Shown: positions 41,221 to 49,506 of the stretch, in pieces
Layout of the letters: every line of letters begins with the position of its first letter
Position numbering within the stretch: the first letter of the stretch is position 1
NCBI GenBank assembly: GCA_005503215.1
Contig: SCNS01000001.1
Coordinates: 1 to 64,000, forward strand
DNA from: Sphingomonadaceae bacterium 3R27C6
Lineage (GTDB): Bacteria > Pseudomonadota > Alphaproteobacteria > Sphingomonadales > Sphingomonadaceae
Direction: 5' to 3'
DNA length: 64,000 bases
Position numbers and translations under genes: made by a program
Notes under the pieces: generated by a model
What the model saw: the letters and a program-made list of their open reading frames with translations, nothing else
What the model was told of the DNA's origin: nothing
The model's database searches: none

Positions 41221-42363
41221 ATGACGGCGTCGTTCCAGATTACGCGCCGCGCGGCACTCGCGGGCGTGGTGGGTGCCGCTGTATCGGCGCCGATGATCAA
41301 CAAGGGCGCCTATGCCTTTGCCGCAGCGCCGGGGAAGAGCTACTCGCGCCGCGCGGTCGATCTGGTCGCCTCGTCGCTCGTCATCGACATGCTCGCGCCG
41401 CTCAAGATCACGCTCGACGACAATTATGTCGCGCACCGGCTGACCGATGCCGAAGCCGCCGAGTTCCGCGCGAGCGGCATCACCGGCTTTCACAACGCCT
41501 ATGGCCTGGGCGGCCCCGACGCGAAGGCGCAGGCGCTCGAATTCCTCGCCGGTTGGCAGGGCTTCGCCGGGCGCAACAGCCATGTCTTCACGCTCGTTGA
41601 CACGGTCGCCGATCTCGACCGCGCCAAGGCCGACAAGAAATGCGCGGTCATCATGGGCATCCAGAATGCCGAACATTTCGAGCGGGTCGCCGATGTCGCG
41701 CTGTTCCGCCGCTTGGGCCTGCGCTGCGCGCAGCTCACCTATAACAGCCAGAATCGCATCGGGTCGGGCAGCACCGAGCGCGTCGACGGCGGGGTCAGCG
41801 ATTATGGCGCCGCGATCATCGCCGAAATGGAAAAGCAGAAGATGCTCGTCGACGTCTCGCACTGCGGCGACAAGACGACCCTCGACGCCATCGACATCGC
41901 CAAGGGGCCGATCGCGATCACGCACAGCAACGCCCGCGCGCTGGTCGACCACCCGCGCGTCAAGACCGACGCGGCGATCAAGGCGCTCGCGGCCAAAGGC
42001 GGGGTGATGGGGATCACCGGGGTGCGCATGTTCGTCCGCACGAGCGACCCCACCAACGTCGGGCATATGGCCGACCATATCGACCATGTCACGAAGCTCG
42101 TCGGGATCGACCATGTCGGCATCGGGTCGGACGCCGACCTGCACGGCTATGACGATATGAAGCCCGACGAATATGCCGCGCTCAAGAACAGTTACAAGGG
42201 CAGCTACGCCTTCCGCGAGAAGATCGATATCGACGGCTTCGACCATCCGCTCAAGACCTTCGATCTCACCGAAGAACTCATTCGCCGGGGCTATTCCAAC
42301 GAAAACATCCGGGCCGTGCTCGGTGGCAATTTCCGCCGCCTGCTGGCCCAAGTCTGGGGGTAA
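41221..42363 (+). CDS. Peptidase M19 (membrane dipeptidase) homologue with missing metal ligands
   Basis: A 380-residue M19-family protein with a twin-arginine-like leader (ITRRAALAG, residues 7-15). It keeps DVSHCGDKT, ITHSNARALVDHPRV and GIGSDADL, which match the beta-site His residues, the substrate Arg and the late Asp of renal dipeptidase. The strand-1 motif that is normally DxHxD reads VIDMLAPL (54-61), and the bridging Glu of EGG is Gln in MGIQNAE. So the alpha-metal site and the bridge are lost. The second M19 in the locus (48316) keeps all of them. It could be a mono-metal enzyme, a binding protein or a different hydrolase. Confidence 0.85.
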   Translation: MTASFQITRRAALAGVVGAAVSAPMINKGAYAFAAAPGKSYSRRAVDLVASSLVIDMLAPLKITLDDNYVAHRLTDAEAAEFRASGITGFHNAYGLGGPDAKAQALEFLAGWQGFAGRNSHVFTLVDTVADLDRAKADKKCAVIMGIQNAEHFERVADVALFRRLGLRCAQLTYNSQNRIGSGSTERVDGGVSDYGAAIIAEMEKQKMLVDVSHCGDKTTLDAIDIAKGPIAITHSNARALVDHPRVKTDAAIKALAAKGGVMGITGVRMFVRTSDPTNVGHMADHIDHVTKLVGIDHVGIGSDADLHGYDDMKPDEYAALKNSYKGSYAFREKIDIDGFDHPLKTFDLTEELIRRGYSNENIRAVLGGNFRRLLAQVWG

Positions 42364-42367
42364 GACG

Positions 42368-44554
42368 ATGAAACAGGGACTCTTTATTGCAGCAAGCATC
42401 GCCGCGGTCGTCGCCGCAATGCCGGCGCAGGCGCAGGACGCCGCCGCCGTCGAGGCGAGCGGCGAAATCGTCGTGACCGCACAAAAGCGCACGCAGAATG
42501 TACAGGACGTGCCGATCTCGATCGCCGTCGTCAGCGGCGAGGCGCTGCAGGAGCAGGGCTCGGCTTCGCTCGTCGATTATGCGGGTTATGTTCCGGGCAT
42601 GAACGTCAGCAATGGCGGCACGCCGGGGCAGACGACGATCACGCTGCGCGGCGTCGCACCGCTCAACGCCGCCCAGACCGTCGGCATCTATCTCGACGAC
42701 GCGCCGGTGGGGTCGAGCGCGATCTATAACCGCGCCGGGCAGTTCACGATCGACCTGATGCCCTATGACCTCGAACGGATCGAGGTGCTCAAAGGGCCGC
42801 AAGGCACGCTTTATGGCGCGAGCTCGATCGGCGGCCTCGTCAAATATGTGACCGTCCAGCCTGATACGCGCGAGTTCAAGGCCCGCGCGGGGGTCGAAGG
42901 CTTCACGATCAAGGATGCGGGCAGCCTCGGCTGGGGCGGGCAGGTATACGTCAACGCGCCGATCGCGACCGACACGCTCGCGATTTCGGGCAGCTTCGCG
43001 TGGCGCAAGACGCCGGGCTGGGTCGACAGCGTCAACAATGCGGGGATCAAGGACCAGAATGACTATGAACAACGCGGCGGACGCGCCGCGCTGTTGTGGC
43101 AGCCGACCCCCGAACTCAGTGTGAAGCTAGCCGGCATCTGGCAGTCGCTCGATTCCGACGGCAACGGCATTTACGCAGCCGATTTGACGGGCAAGCGGCT
43201 CGGCAACGGCCATTCGTACAATAATTATGTGCCCGAATCCTATGACATCGATCTCGACTATTATTCGGCGACGATCGACTATGACTTCGGCGCCGCGACG
43301 CTGACCTCGGCGACGACGTACAGCAAGACGCAAAGCCGGCAGGTGCAGGACGCGAGCTATGCGTTCGGCGTGCTGTTCCCGCTGCTGACGGGCGGCGCGA
43401 TCCCGCCGGGCATCACGCCCTTCTCGCTCGATCTCGGACTCAAGAAATGGACGCAGGAAGTGCGGCTCGCTTCGCCGAGCGGCGGGCGTTTCGAATGGCT
43501 GATCGGCGGCTTCTTTACCGATGAGGAGACGAGCAACGCGCAGCTTGTCCGCTCGTTCGACATGGCCGGAAACCCGATCGCGCCGCTCGATCCGCTGGCG
43601 ATCGTCGGTCTGCCCGCGACCTACAAGGAATATGCGGTCTTCGCCAACGCGACCTTCAAACTGAGCGAGCAGTTCGAGGTCACGGGCGGCCTCCGCTGGG
43701 CGCGCAACGAACAGACCTTCACCCAGATCAGCTCGGGTGCGATCGTCCCGACCGCCAATGATCCGGGCGAGTCCGCCGAGAGCGTCTGGACCTTCTCGGT
43801 CAGCCCGCAGTTCCACATCAACGAGGATGCGATGCTCTATGCCCGCGTCGCGACGGGTTATCGCCCCGGCGGCCCGAACGTCATCGTCCCCAATGTGCCG
43901 CCGAGCGTCGATGCCGACCGCATGACCAATTATGAAGTCGGCTTGAAGGCCGATTTCGCCGACCGGATGGTCACCGTGGACGCCGCCTTCTTCTGGATGG
44001 ACTGGACCGATATCCAGGTCACGCGCGCGTTCGGCGGCGTGTCGGGCGGCGCGAATGGCGGCAAGGCGACGAGCAAGGGTTTCGAAGGCAGCTTGGCGCT
44101 GCGCCCGGCGCCCGGCCTGACGATCAGCGCGACCGGCAGCTACACCGACGCCTCGCTCAGCGAGGATGTGCCCGACATCAGCGGCGTCAAGGGCGACCGC
44201 CTGCCCGCGGTGCCGAAGTTCAGCGGTGCGCTGCGCGCCGATTATGAATTCGAAATCGGCGGCGGCAACAAGGGCAGCTTCGGGGCCGGCATTCGCCACG
44301 CGGGCAACCGCCTGTCGCTGGTCGAGAGCGATCCGCTCGTCGCGCGGGCCAAAGCCTATACGTCGGTCGACCTCAACGCCTCGGTGACCCTGGGCGATCA
44401 CTGGACAGTGCGCGCCTATGCGCGCAACCTGTTCGACAACAAGGGTGAGATGGCGCGCTCGACGCTCGCCGACGGGCTCAACCGGCCGAGCTTCCTCGCG
44501 ATCTCGCCGCTGCAGCCGCGGACGATCGGCGTTGCGCTCGACATGGCCTTCTGA
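42368..44554 (+). CDS. TonB-dependent outer-membrane receptor (3)
   Basis: A 728-residue receptor that begins 4 nt after the M19 gene. The signal peptide ends near PAQAQ (about 25); the TonB box region is EIVVTAQKRTQNVQDVPIS and the plug has IEVLKGPQGTLYGASSIGG. The barrel ends ALDMAF. It likely imports peptides or muropeptide fragments, given the enclosing peptidase and D-glutamate genes. That ligand is inference from the operon; the sequence type alone would only say organic substrate. Confidence 0.93.
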   Translation: MKQGLFIAASIAAVVAAMPAQAQDAAAVEASGEIVVTAQKRTQNVQDVPISIAVVSGEALQEQGSASLVDYAGYVPGMNVSNGGTPGQTTITLRGVAPLNAAQTVGIYLDDAPVGSSAIYNRAGQFTIDLMPYDLERIEVLKGPQGTLYGASSIGGLVKYVTVQPDTREFKARAGVEGFTIKDAGSLGWGGQVYVNAPIATDTLAISGSFAWRKTPGWVDSVNNAGIKDQNDYEQRGGRAALLWQPTPELSVKLAGIWQSLDSDGNGIYAADLTGKRLGNGHSYNNYVPESYDIDLDYYSATIDYDFGAATLTSATTYSKTQSRQVQDASYAFGVLFPLLTGGAIPPGITPFSLDLGLKKWTQEVRLASPSGGRFEWLIGGFFTDEETSNAQLVRSFDMAGNPIAPLDPLAIVGLPATYKEYAVFANATFKLSEQFEVTGGLRWARNEQTFTQISSGAIVPTANDPGESAESVWTFSVSPQFHINEDAMLYARVATGYRPGGPNVIVPNVPPSVDADRMTNYEVGLKADFADRMVTVDAAFFWMDWTDIQVTRAFGGVSGGANGGKATSKGFEGSLALRPAPGLTISATGSYTDASLSEDVPDISGVKGDRLPAVPKFSGALRADYEFEIGGGNKGSFGAGIRHAGNRLSLVESDPLVARAKAYTSVDLNASVTLGDHWTVRAYARNLFDNKGEMARSTLADGLNRPSFLAISPLQPRTIGVALDMAF

Positions 44555-44574
44555 GCGAATTGGAGTTGGACAAG

Positions 44575-45615
44575 ATGAACGCGCCTATCGGCAGGCTGGA
44601 GGGCAGCCTGACCCTGCCGCAGCCCTATCTGCTGTTCCTCGGCGACACGACCAACGCGGCCTATGCCAAGACCGCTTTCGGGCTAGCCGACTGGGCGGGC
44701 GATCGCTGCACGGGCGAATGGGCGATCGACGGCTGCACCGTTTCGACCGGCCTGCCGCGCCTGTCGCCCGCCGACGCGCGGGCGGCGGGTGCGCGGTCGC
44801 TGGTGATCGGCGTCGCCAATCAGGGCGGCATCATCGGTGCGGCATGGGTCGCGGTGCTCGTCGAGGCGATGGAGGCGGGGCTCGATATCATCAGCGGGCT
44901 TCATACCAAGCTGACGAGCGTTCCCGCGCTCGTCGAGGCGGCTGCGCGCACGGGGCAGCGGCTGATCGACATCCGCACCCCGCCGCCCGCGATCCCCGTC
45001 GGGACGGGGCGCAAGCGGACCGGCAAGCGGCTGCTGACCGTCGGCACCGACTGCGCGCTCGGCAAGAAATATACCGCGCTCGCGCTGCACCGCGCTTTTG
45101 TGGCGCGCGGCCTCGATGCCGATTTTCGTGCGACGGGCCAGACGGGCATCATGATCGCGGGCGGCGGCATGCCGATGGATGCGGTGATCTCGGACTTCGA
45201 GGCGGGGGCGGCCGAAATGCTCAGCCCCGACGCGGCCGCGGATCATTGGGATGTGATCGAGGGGCAGGGGTCGATCTTCAATCCGGCCTATGCCCCGGTG
45301 TCGCTCGGCTTGCTTCACGGCAGCCAGCCCGACGTGTTCGTCGTCTGCCACGATCCAACGCGCAGCGTGATCCTCGGCATGGAAAACTTTGCCTTGCCTT
45401 CGGTCGAGGAGGTCATCGACATGACGATCCGCCTTGGCAGCCGCACCAATCCCGCGATCCGCTGCGGCGGGGTGAGCTTCAACACGTCGAGCTATGATGC
45501 CGACGCGGCCGAAGCGCTGATGGCGACCGAACGTACACGCCTCGGGCTTCCCGTCGCTGATCCGATCCGTGGCGGCGCCGCCTTTGACGCGCTCGTCGAA
45601 AGCATTCTCGCGTGA
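44575..45615 (+). CDS. dgcN: DUF1611 protein, likely D-glutamate N-acetyltransferase DgcN
   Basis: A 346-residue DUF1611 protein. It has an N-terminal alpha/beta domain, then a P-loop-like region TVGTDCALGKKYTALAL near residue 155 that is typical of the family, followed by ATGQTGIMIAGGG and the DVIEGQGSIFNPAY block. DgcN-type members acetylate D-glutamate with acetyl-CoA as the first step of D-glutamate breakdown. ATG at 44575 follows TTGGAGTTGGAC with good spacing; an in-frame TTG at 44560 is less likely. It overlaps the permease GTG by 4 nt. The DgcA homologue at 40132 supports the assignment. Confidence 0.82.
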   Translation: MNAPIGRLEGSLTLPQPYLLFLGDTTNAAYAKTAFGLADWAGDRCTGEWAIDGCTVSTGLPRLSPADARAAGARSLVIGVANQGGIIGAAWVAVLVEAMEAGLDIISGLHTKLTSVPALVEAAARTGQRLIDIRTPPPAIPVGTGRKRTGKRLLTVGTDCALGKKYTALALHRAFVARGLDADFRATGQTGIMIAGGGMPMDAVISDFEAGAAEMLSPDAAADHWDVIEGQGSIFNPAYAPVSLGLLHGSQPDVFVVCHDPTRSVILGMENFALPSVEEVIDMTIRLGSRTNPAIRCGGVSFNTSSYDADAAEALMATERTRLGLPVADPIRGGAAFDALVESILA

Positions 45616-46751
45616 GTGTGGGCGAGGCGGGCAGCGGGTCGAGCTGGTTCCAGCGCTACCTGCTGCCCGGATTTGCGCTGAAGGCCGTCATCATCGGCGG
45701 CGGCTATGCGACCGGGCGCGAGCTGGCCGAATATTTCGTGCCGTCGGGGCCGTGGGGCGGTCTTGCCGCGATGCTGCTCGCAACCCTGATCTGGAGTATC
45801 GTTGCGGCATTGACCTTCGCGCTTGCGCTCAAACTCGGCGCCTATGATTATCGCAGCTTTTTCAAGGGGCTTCTCGGTCCCGCCTGGGTCGCGTTCGAGG
45901 TCGCCTATATCATCTTCGTTGTCCTGATCCTCGCGGTGTTCGGCGCCGCGGCGGGGGCGATCGGCGCTGCGACCTTCGGCTGGCCCGAGCTCGCGGGCGT
46001 GGTGTTGCTCGCCGTATCGATCGTCGCGGTCACCGCGTGGGGCACCGGCGCGGTCGAGCAGATGTTCAAATATGTCTCGATCCTGCTTTACGCGGTTTAC
46101 GGGCTGTTCCTGATCCTCGCGCTCGCCAGTTTCGGCGGGCTGATCGGGCAGGGGTTCGCGAACGCGCCGCCGCCGTCGGGCAACTGGATGGCGGGCGGGC
46201 TGACCTACGCCAGCTATAATATTGTCGGCGCGGTGGTGATCCTGCCCGTGCTGCGGCACCTCAGGCACCAGCGCGACGCGGTCGTCGCCGGGCTGATCGC
46301 GGGGCCGCTGTCGATGCTGCCGGCGATCCTCTTCTTCGTCGCGATGATGGCCTTTTATCCCGCGATCGGCGACGAGACTTTGCCGTCGGACTTCCTGCTT
46401 CGCCAGATGACGGTGCCGGGTTTCCATATCCTGTTCCAGGTGATGATCTTCGCTGCGCTGCTCGAAAGCGGTGCCGGGTCGGTCCATGCGATCAACGAGC
46501 GTATCTCGGGCGCGATCGAGAGCCGCGGGCGGCCGCCGCTCTCGACCGGCGCGCGCGCGATCATCGGCGCGGTGATCCTCACCGGCTGTATGTTCGTCGC
46601 GGGCGAGATCGGCCTCGTCGACCTGATCGCGAGCGGATACCGCTTTCTCGCCTGGCTGTTCCTGGCGGTGTTCGTCTTGCCGCTCCTCACCATCGGGACC
46701 TGGCGCCTGCTGCGTCCGTCCACCGCTCCCCATATGGAGGCTTTGCCATGA
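45612..46751 (+). CDS. YkvI-family membrane transporter (APC/LeuT-fold)
   Basis: A 379-residue inner-membrane protein with about ten helices. GGGYATGRELAEYF near residue 30 is the YkvI-family signature, in the broken-helix position used for substrate and ion binding in LeuT-fold transporters. Members are thought to carry amino acids. GTG at 45612 overlaps the DgcN stop (GTGA), and the gene's own stop overlaps the next ATG. In this locus it is the best candidate for inner-membrane uptake of D-glutamate or the released dipeptide. Confidence 0.83.
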   Translation: MSVGEAGSGSSWFQRYLLPGFALKAVIIGGGYATGRELAEYFVPSGPWGGLAAMLLATLIWSIVAALTFALALKLGAYDYRSFFKGLLGPAWVAFEVAYIIFVVLILAVFGAAAGAIGAATFGWPELAGVVLLAVSIVAVTAWGTGAVEQMFKYVSILLYAVYGLFLILALASFGGLIGQGFANAPPPSGNWMAGGLTYASYNIVGAVVILPVLRHLRHQRDAVVAGLIAGPLSMLPAILFFVAMMAFYPAIGDETLPSDFLLRQMTVPGFHILFQVMIFAALLESGAGSVHAINERISGAIESRGRPPLSTGARAIIGAVILTGCMFVAGEIGLVDLIASGYRFLAWLFLAVFVLPLLTIGTWRLLRPSTAPHMEALP

Positions 46752-48319
46752 AACGCCTGCTTGCCTTGTCGCTGATGCTGTCGGTCGCCGTGCCCGCATG
46801 GGCCGAACCGCCCGCCGATATCGGCGAAAGCGTCGAGGCGCTGCGCAAGAAGGTCGGCGCGGCGGGCGTGTCGATCGCGATCGTCGAGGATGGCAAGACC
46901 ACCCTCTCGCGCGGCTGGGGCGTGCGCAAGATCGGCGACAGGGCGCCGGTCGACGAACAGACGATCTTCCAGACCGGCTCGACCGGCAAGGCGATGACCG
47001 CCGCCGCGCTCGCGATCCTCGTCGACGAGGGCAAGATCGCGTGGGACGACCCCGTCATCAAGCATATGCCGTGGTTCCGCATGTATGACGCATGGGTCAC
47101 GCGCGAGATCACGATCCGCGACCTGCTCGTCCACCGCAGCGGGCTCGGGCTCGGGCAGGGCGACCTGATGTTCGTGCCGCGCACGCACCTCACGCGCAAG
47201 CAGACGGTCGAGCGCGTCGCTTATCTCAAGCCGCAGACGAGTTTCCGCTCGGCCTATGCCTATGACAATATCCTCTACGCCGTTGCCGGCCAGCTGATCG
47301 AGGAAGTCACCGGGCAGACATGGGAGGACTTCATCCGCGCACGCGTGCTGCGCGCGGGCGGGATGAAGAATGCGACGAGCGACAGCGAAGACCGCTTCCG
47401 CATCCCCAACCGGTCATGGCCGCACGCGCGGCTTTCGGGCGCGCTGCGCGGCCTCGGCCCGCAGGCGGCGCTGAACGAGCGCGACGAGCTCGGCCGCAAC
47501 GGCGCGCCGGCGGGCGGGCTGGCGCTCAGCGCCGACGACATGGCGGCGTGGCTCAAGATCCAGCTCGCGCACGGCGCGCTCCCGAACGGCAAACGGCTGT
47601 TCAGCGAGAAGCAGGCGGCCGAAATGTGGGCGCCCGTGACGCCGATGCCGATCTCGCCGCTCCCCGATCAGCTCAAGCCCGCACAGCCGACGCAACAGGC
47701 TTATGCGCTCGGCTGGCAGGTGCAGGATTATCGCGGCCACCGCATCATCCAGCACGGTGGCGGGGTCTTCGGGTCGATCACGCGCGTCGTGATGATCCCC
47801 GACAAGAATGTCGGTTTCGCGATCATGATGAACAGCGAGGACAGCGGCATGCTGCTCGGTCTCACCTATGATTTGCTCGACCATTATCTGGATCAGCCCG
47901 ACTATGGCTGGATCCAGAAATGGGAGGATTGGTATCAGTCGCGGCTCGCGGGCGGGGTCGAGTTTCTGAAACAGTCCAAGGCGTCACCCGCGAAGTCGGG
48001 TCCGTCGCTCGCGCTCGCAGGCTATGCCGGGCGTTACCGCGACCCCTGGTATGGCGACATCGTCGTCGGATCGAGTGCGAAGGGTCTCACGATCGATTTC
48101 ACCTCGACGCCGCGGATGGCGGGGCGGCTCAAACATTGGCAGTATGACAGCTTCGTCACCGAGTTCGACGATCCCGCGATCGAGCCCGCCTATGTCACCT
48201 TCGCGCTCGACGCCGAAGGCAAGATTACCGGCGTGACGATGAAGGCGGTGAGCAAGATCGCCGACTTCAGCTGGGACTATCACGATCTCGACCTGAAGCC
48301 CGTGGAGGACAAGAAGTGA
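46748..48319 (+). CDS. Beta-lactamase-fold serine hydrolase, exported (second)
   Basis: A 523-residue protein with a signal peptide to about residue 19 (VPAWAE). The class C beta-lactamase/DD-peptidase-like domain has STGK (Ser78, Lys81), YDN in YAYDNILYA as the YxN motif, and QHGGGVFG as the third motif. About 110 residues after the catalytic domain form a beta-rich C-terminal part as in D-aminopeptidase/EstB relatives. No membrane tail, unlike the paralogue at 38153. It lies between a permease and a dipeptidase with 4-nt overlaps at both ends, suggesting periplasmic peptide trimming before uptake. Confidence 0.87.
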   Translation: MKRLLALSLMLSVAVPAWAEPPADIGESVEALRKKVGAAGVSIAIVEDGKTTLSRGWGVRKIGDRAPVDEQTIFQTGSTGKAMTAAALAILVDEGKIAWDDPVIKHMPWFRMYDAWVTREITIRDLLVHRSGLGLGQGDLMFVPRTHLTRKQTVERVAYLKPQTSFRSAYAYDNILYAVAGQLIEEVTGQTWEDFIRARVLRAGGMKNATSDSEDRFRIPNRSWPHARLSGALRGLGPQAALNERDELGRNGAPAGGLALSADDMAAWLKIQLAHGALPNGKRLFSEKQAAEMWAPVTPMPISPLPDQLKPAQPTQQAYALGWQVQDYRGHRIIQHGGGVFGSITRVVMIPDKNVGFAIMMNSEDSGMLLGLTYDLLDHYLDQPDYGWIQKWEDWYQSRLAGGVEFLKQSKASPAKSGPSLALAGYAGRYRDPWYGDIVVGSSAKGLTIDFTSTPRMAGRLKHWQYDSFVTEFDDPAIEPAYVTFALDAEGKITGVTMKAVSKIADFSWDYHDLDLKPVEDKK

Positions 48320-49506
48320 AGCGTTTCGCCATCCTGCTGACCGCAACCGCGCTCACCGCCTGTTCGCCGGACGGTGACAAGCCGAAAGCGCCCGAAGCGC
48401 CGCTCCACAGCCGCATGCTCGTGCTCGACACCCACCTCGACACGCCGCTCCATTTCGAGCGTGCGGGCTGGAGCTTCGCCGACCGTCACGCACTCGCCGA
48501 AGACATGGCGCAGCTCGACATCCCGCGGATGAAGGACGGCAATCTCGATGGCGGCTTCTTCGCCATCTACACCGACCAGGGGCCGCTAACGCCGAAGGGC
48601 TATGCCGACGCGCTCGCCTTCGCGCGGAAGCGGTCGGACCTGATCGATCGCACCATTGCGAAATATCCGGACGCGATCGCGCCCGCGCTCACCACGGCCG
48701 ATGCGCTGCGGCTCAACAAGGAAGGCAAGCTGATCGCCTTCAAGTCGATGGAGAACAGCTATCCGCTCGGCGAAGACCTGTCGCTGCTTCAGGAGTTCTA
48801 CAGCAAGGGACTGCGTCTCGCGGGTCCGGTGCATTCGAAGGATAATCAGTTCGCCGACAGCGCGACGGGCGAGGGGCGCTGGAAGGGGCTGAGCCCGCTC
48901 GGCAAGCAATGGGTCGCCGAAATGAACCGCCTCGGCATCGTGATCGACGCGAGCCATTCGTCCGATGCCGCGTTCGACCAGATCCTCGCGCTGTCCAAAT
49001 ATCCGATCCTGCTCTCGCACTCGAGCCTGCGTTCGGCCTACGACCATCCGCGCAACCTCGACGAAGGGCGGCTGAAGGCGCTTGCGGCGAAGGGCGGCGC
49101 GATGTGCATCTCGACGATCTTCATGTCGGAAATGAACATGTCGCCCGCGCGCGCCGAACTGTTCGGCAAATATGAACGCATCGGCCAGATCACGCCCGCC
49201 GAACAGGCTGACCTCAACCGCCAGTGGCGCGAACTCGACAAGACCGAGAAATTATGGGCGGCCGATTTCGAAGCCTATATGAAGATGGTGCTGCGCGCGA
49301 TCGAGATCGGCGGCGTCGACCATATCTGCTTCGGCGCCGACTGGGACGGCGGCGGCGGGCTGCCGGGCATCGAGGATATTTCGGCGCTGCCCAAGGTCAC
49401 CGAACGGCTGAAGGCCGCAGGCTATTCGGACGCCGATATCGAGAAGATGTGGAGCGGGAATATCCTCCGCGTGCTTGCGGAACAGGGGGAACCGTCGCCG
49501 CGCTAG
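48316..49506 (+). CDS. Peptidase M19 renal-dipeptidase-type lipoprotein
   Basis: A 396-residue M19 dipeptidase with a lipobox LTAC (Cys16), so it is a membrane-anchored periplasmic lipoprotein. The binuclear zinc site is complete: VLDTHLDTPL, the bridging Glu in KSMENSY, DASHSSDAAF, LSHSSLRSAYDHPRN and FGADWDG. These enzymes split dipeptides and accept D-amino acids at the C-terminal side. GTG at 48316 overlaps the serine hydrolase stop. It is the last gene of the operon and converges on the response regulator with a 4-nt overlap. Confidence 0.92.
   Translation: MKRFAILLTATALTACSPDGDKPKAPEAPLHSRMLVLDTHLDTPLHFERAGWSFADRHALAEDMAQLDIPRMKDGNLDGGFFAIYTDQGPLTPKGYADALAFARKRSDLIDRTIAKYPDAIAPALTTADALRLNKEGKLIAFKSMENSYPLGEDLSLLQEFYSKGLRLAGPVHSKDNQFADSATGEGRWKGLSPLGKQWVAEMNRLGIVIDASHSSDAAFDQILALSKYPILLSHSSLRSAYDHPRNLDEGRLKALAAKGGAMCISTIFMSEMNMSPARAELFGKYERIGQITPAEQADLNRQWRELDKTEKLWAADFEAYMKMVLRAIEIGGVDHICFGADWDGGGGLPGIEDISALPKVTERLKAAGYSDADIEKMWSGNILRVLAEQGEPSPR

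Noticed and set aside
35666..49506. Microcystin-degradation (mlr) locus
   Set aside because: Serine and metallo-peptidases resemble MlrB/MlrC only at family level, and no MlrA-type membrane protease is present. DgcA/DgcN-type genes explain the locus better.
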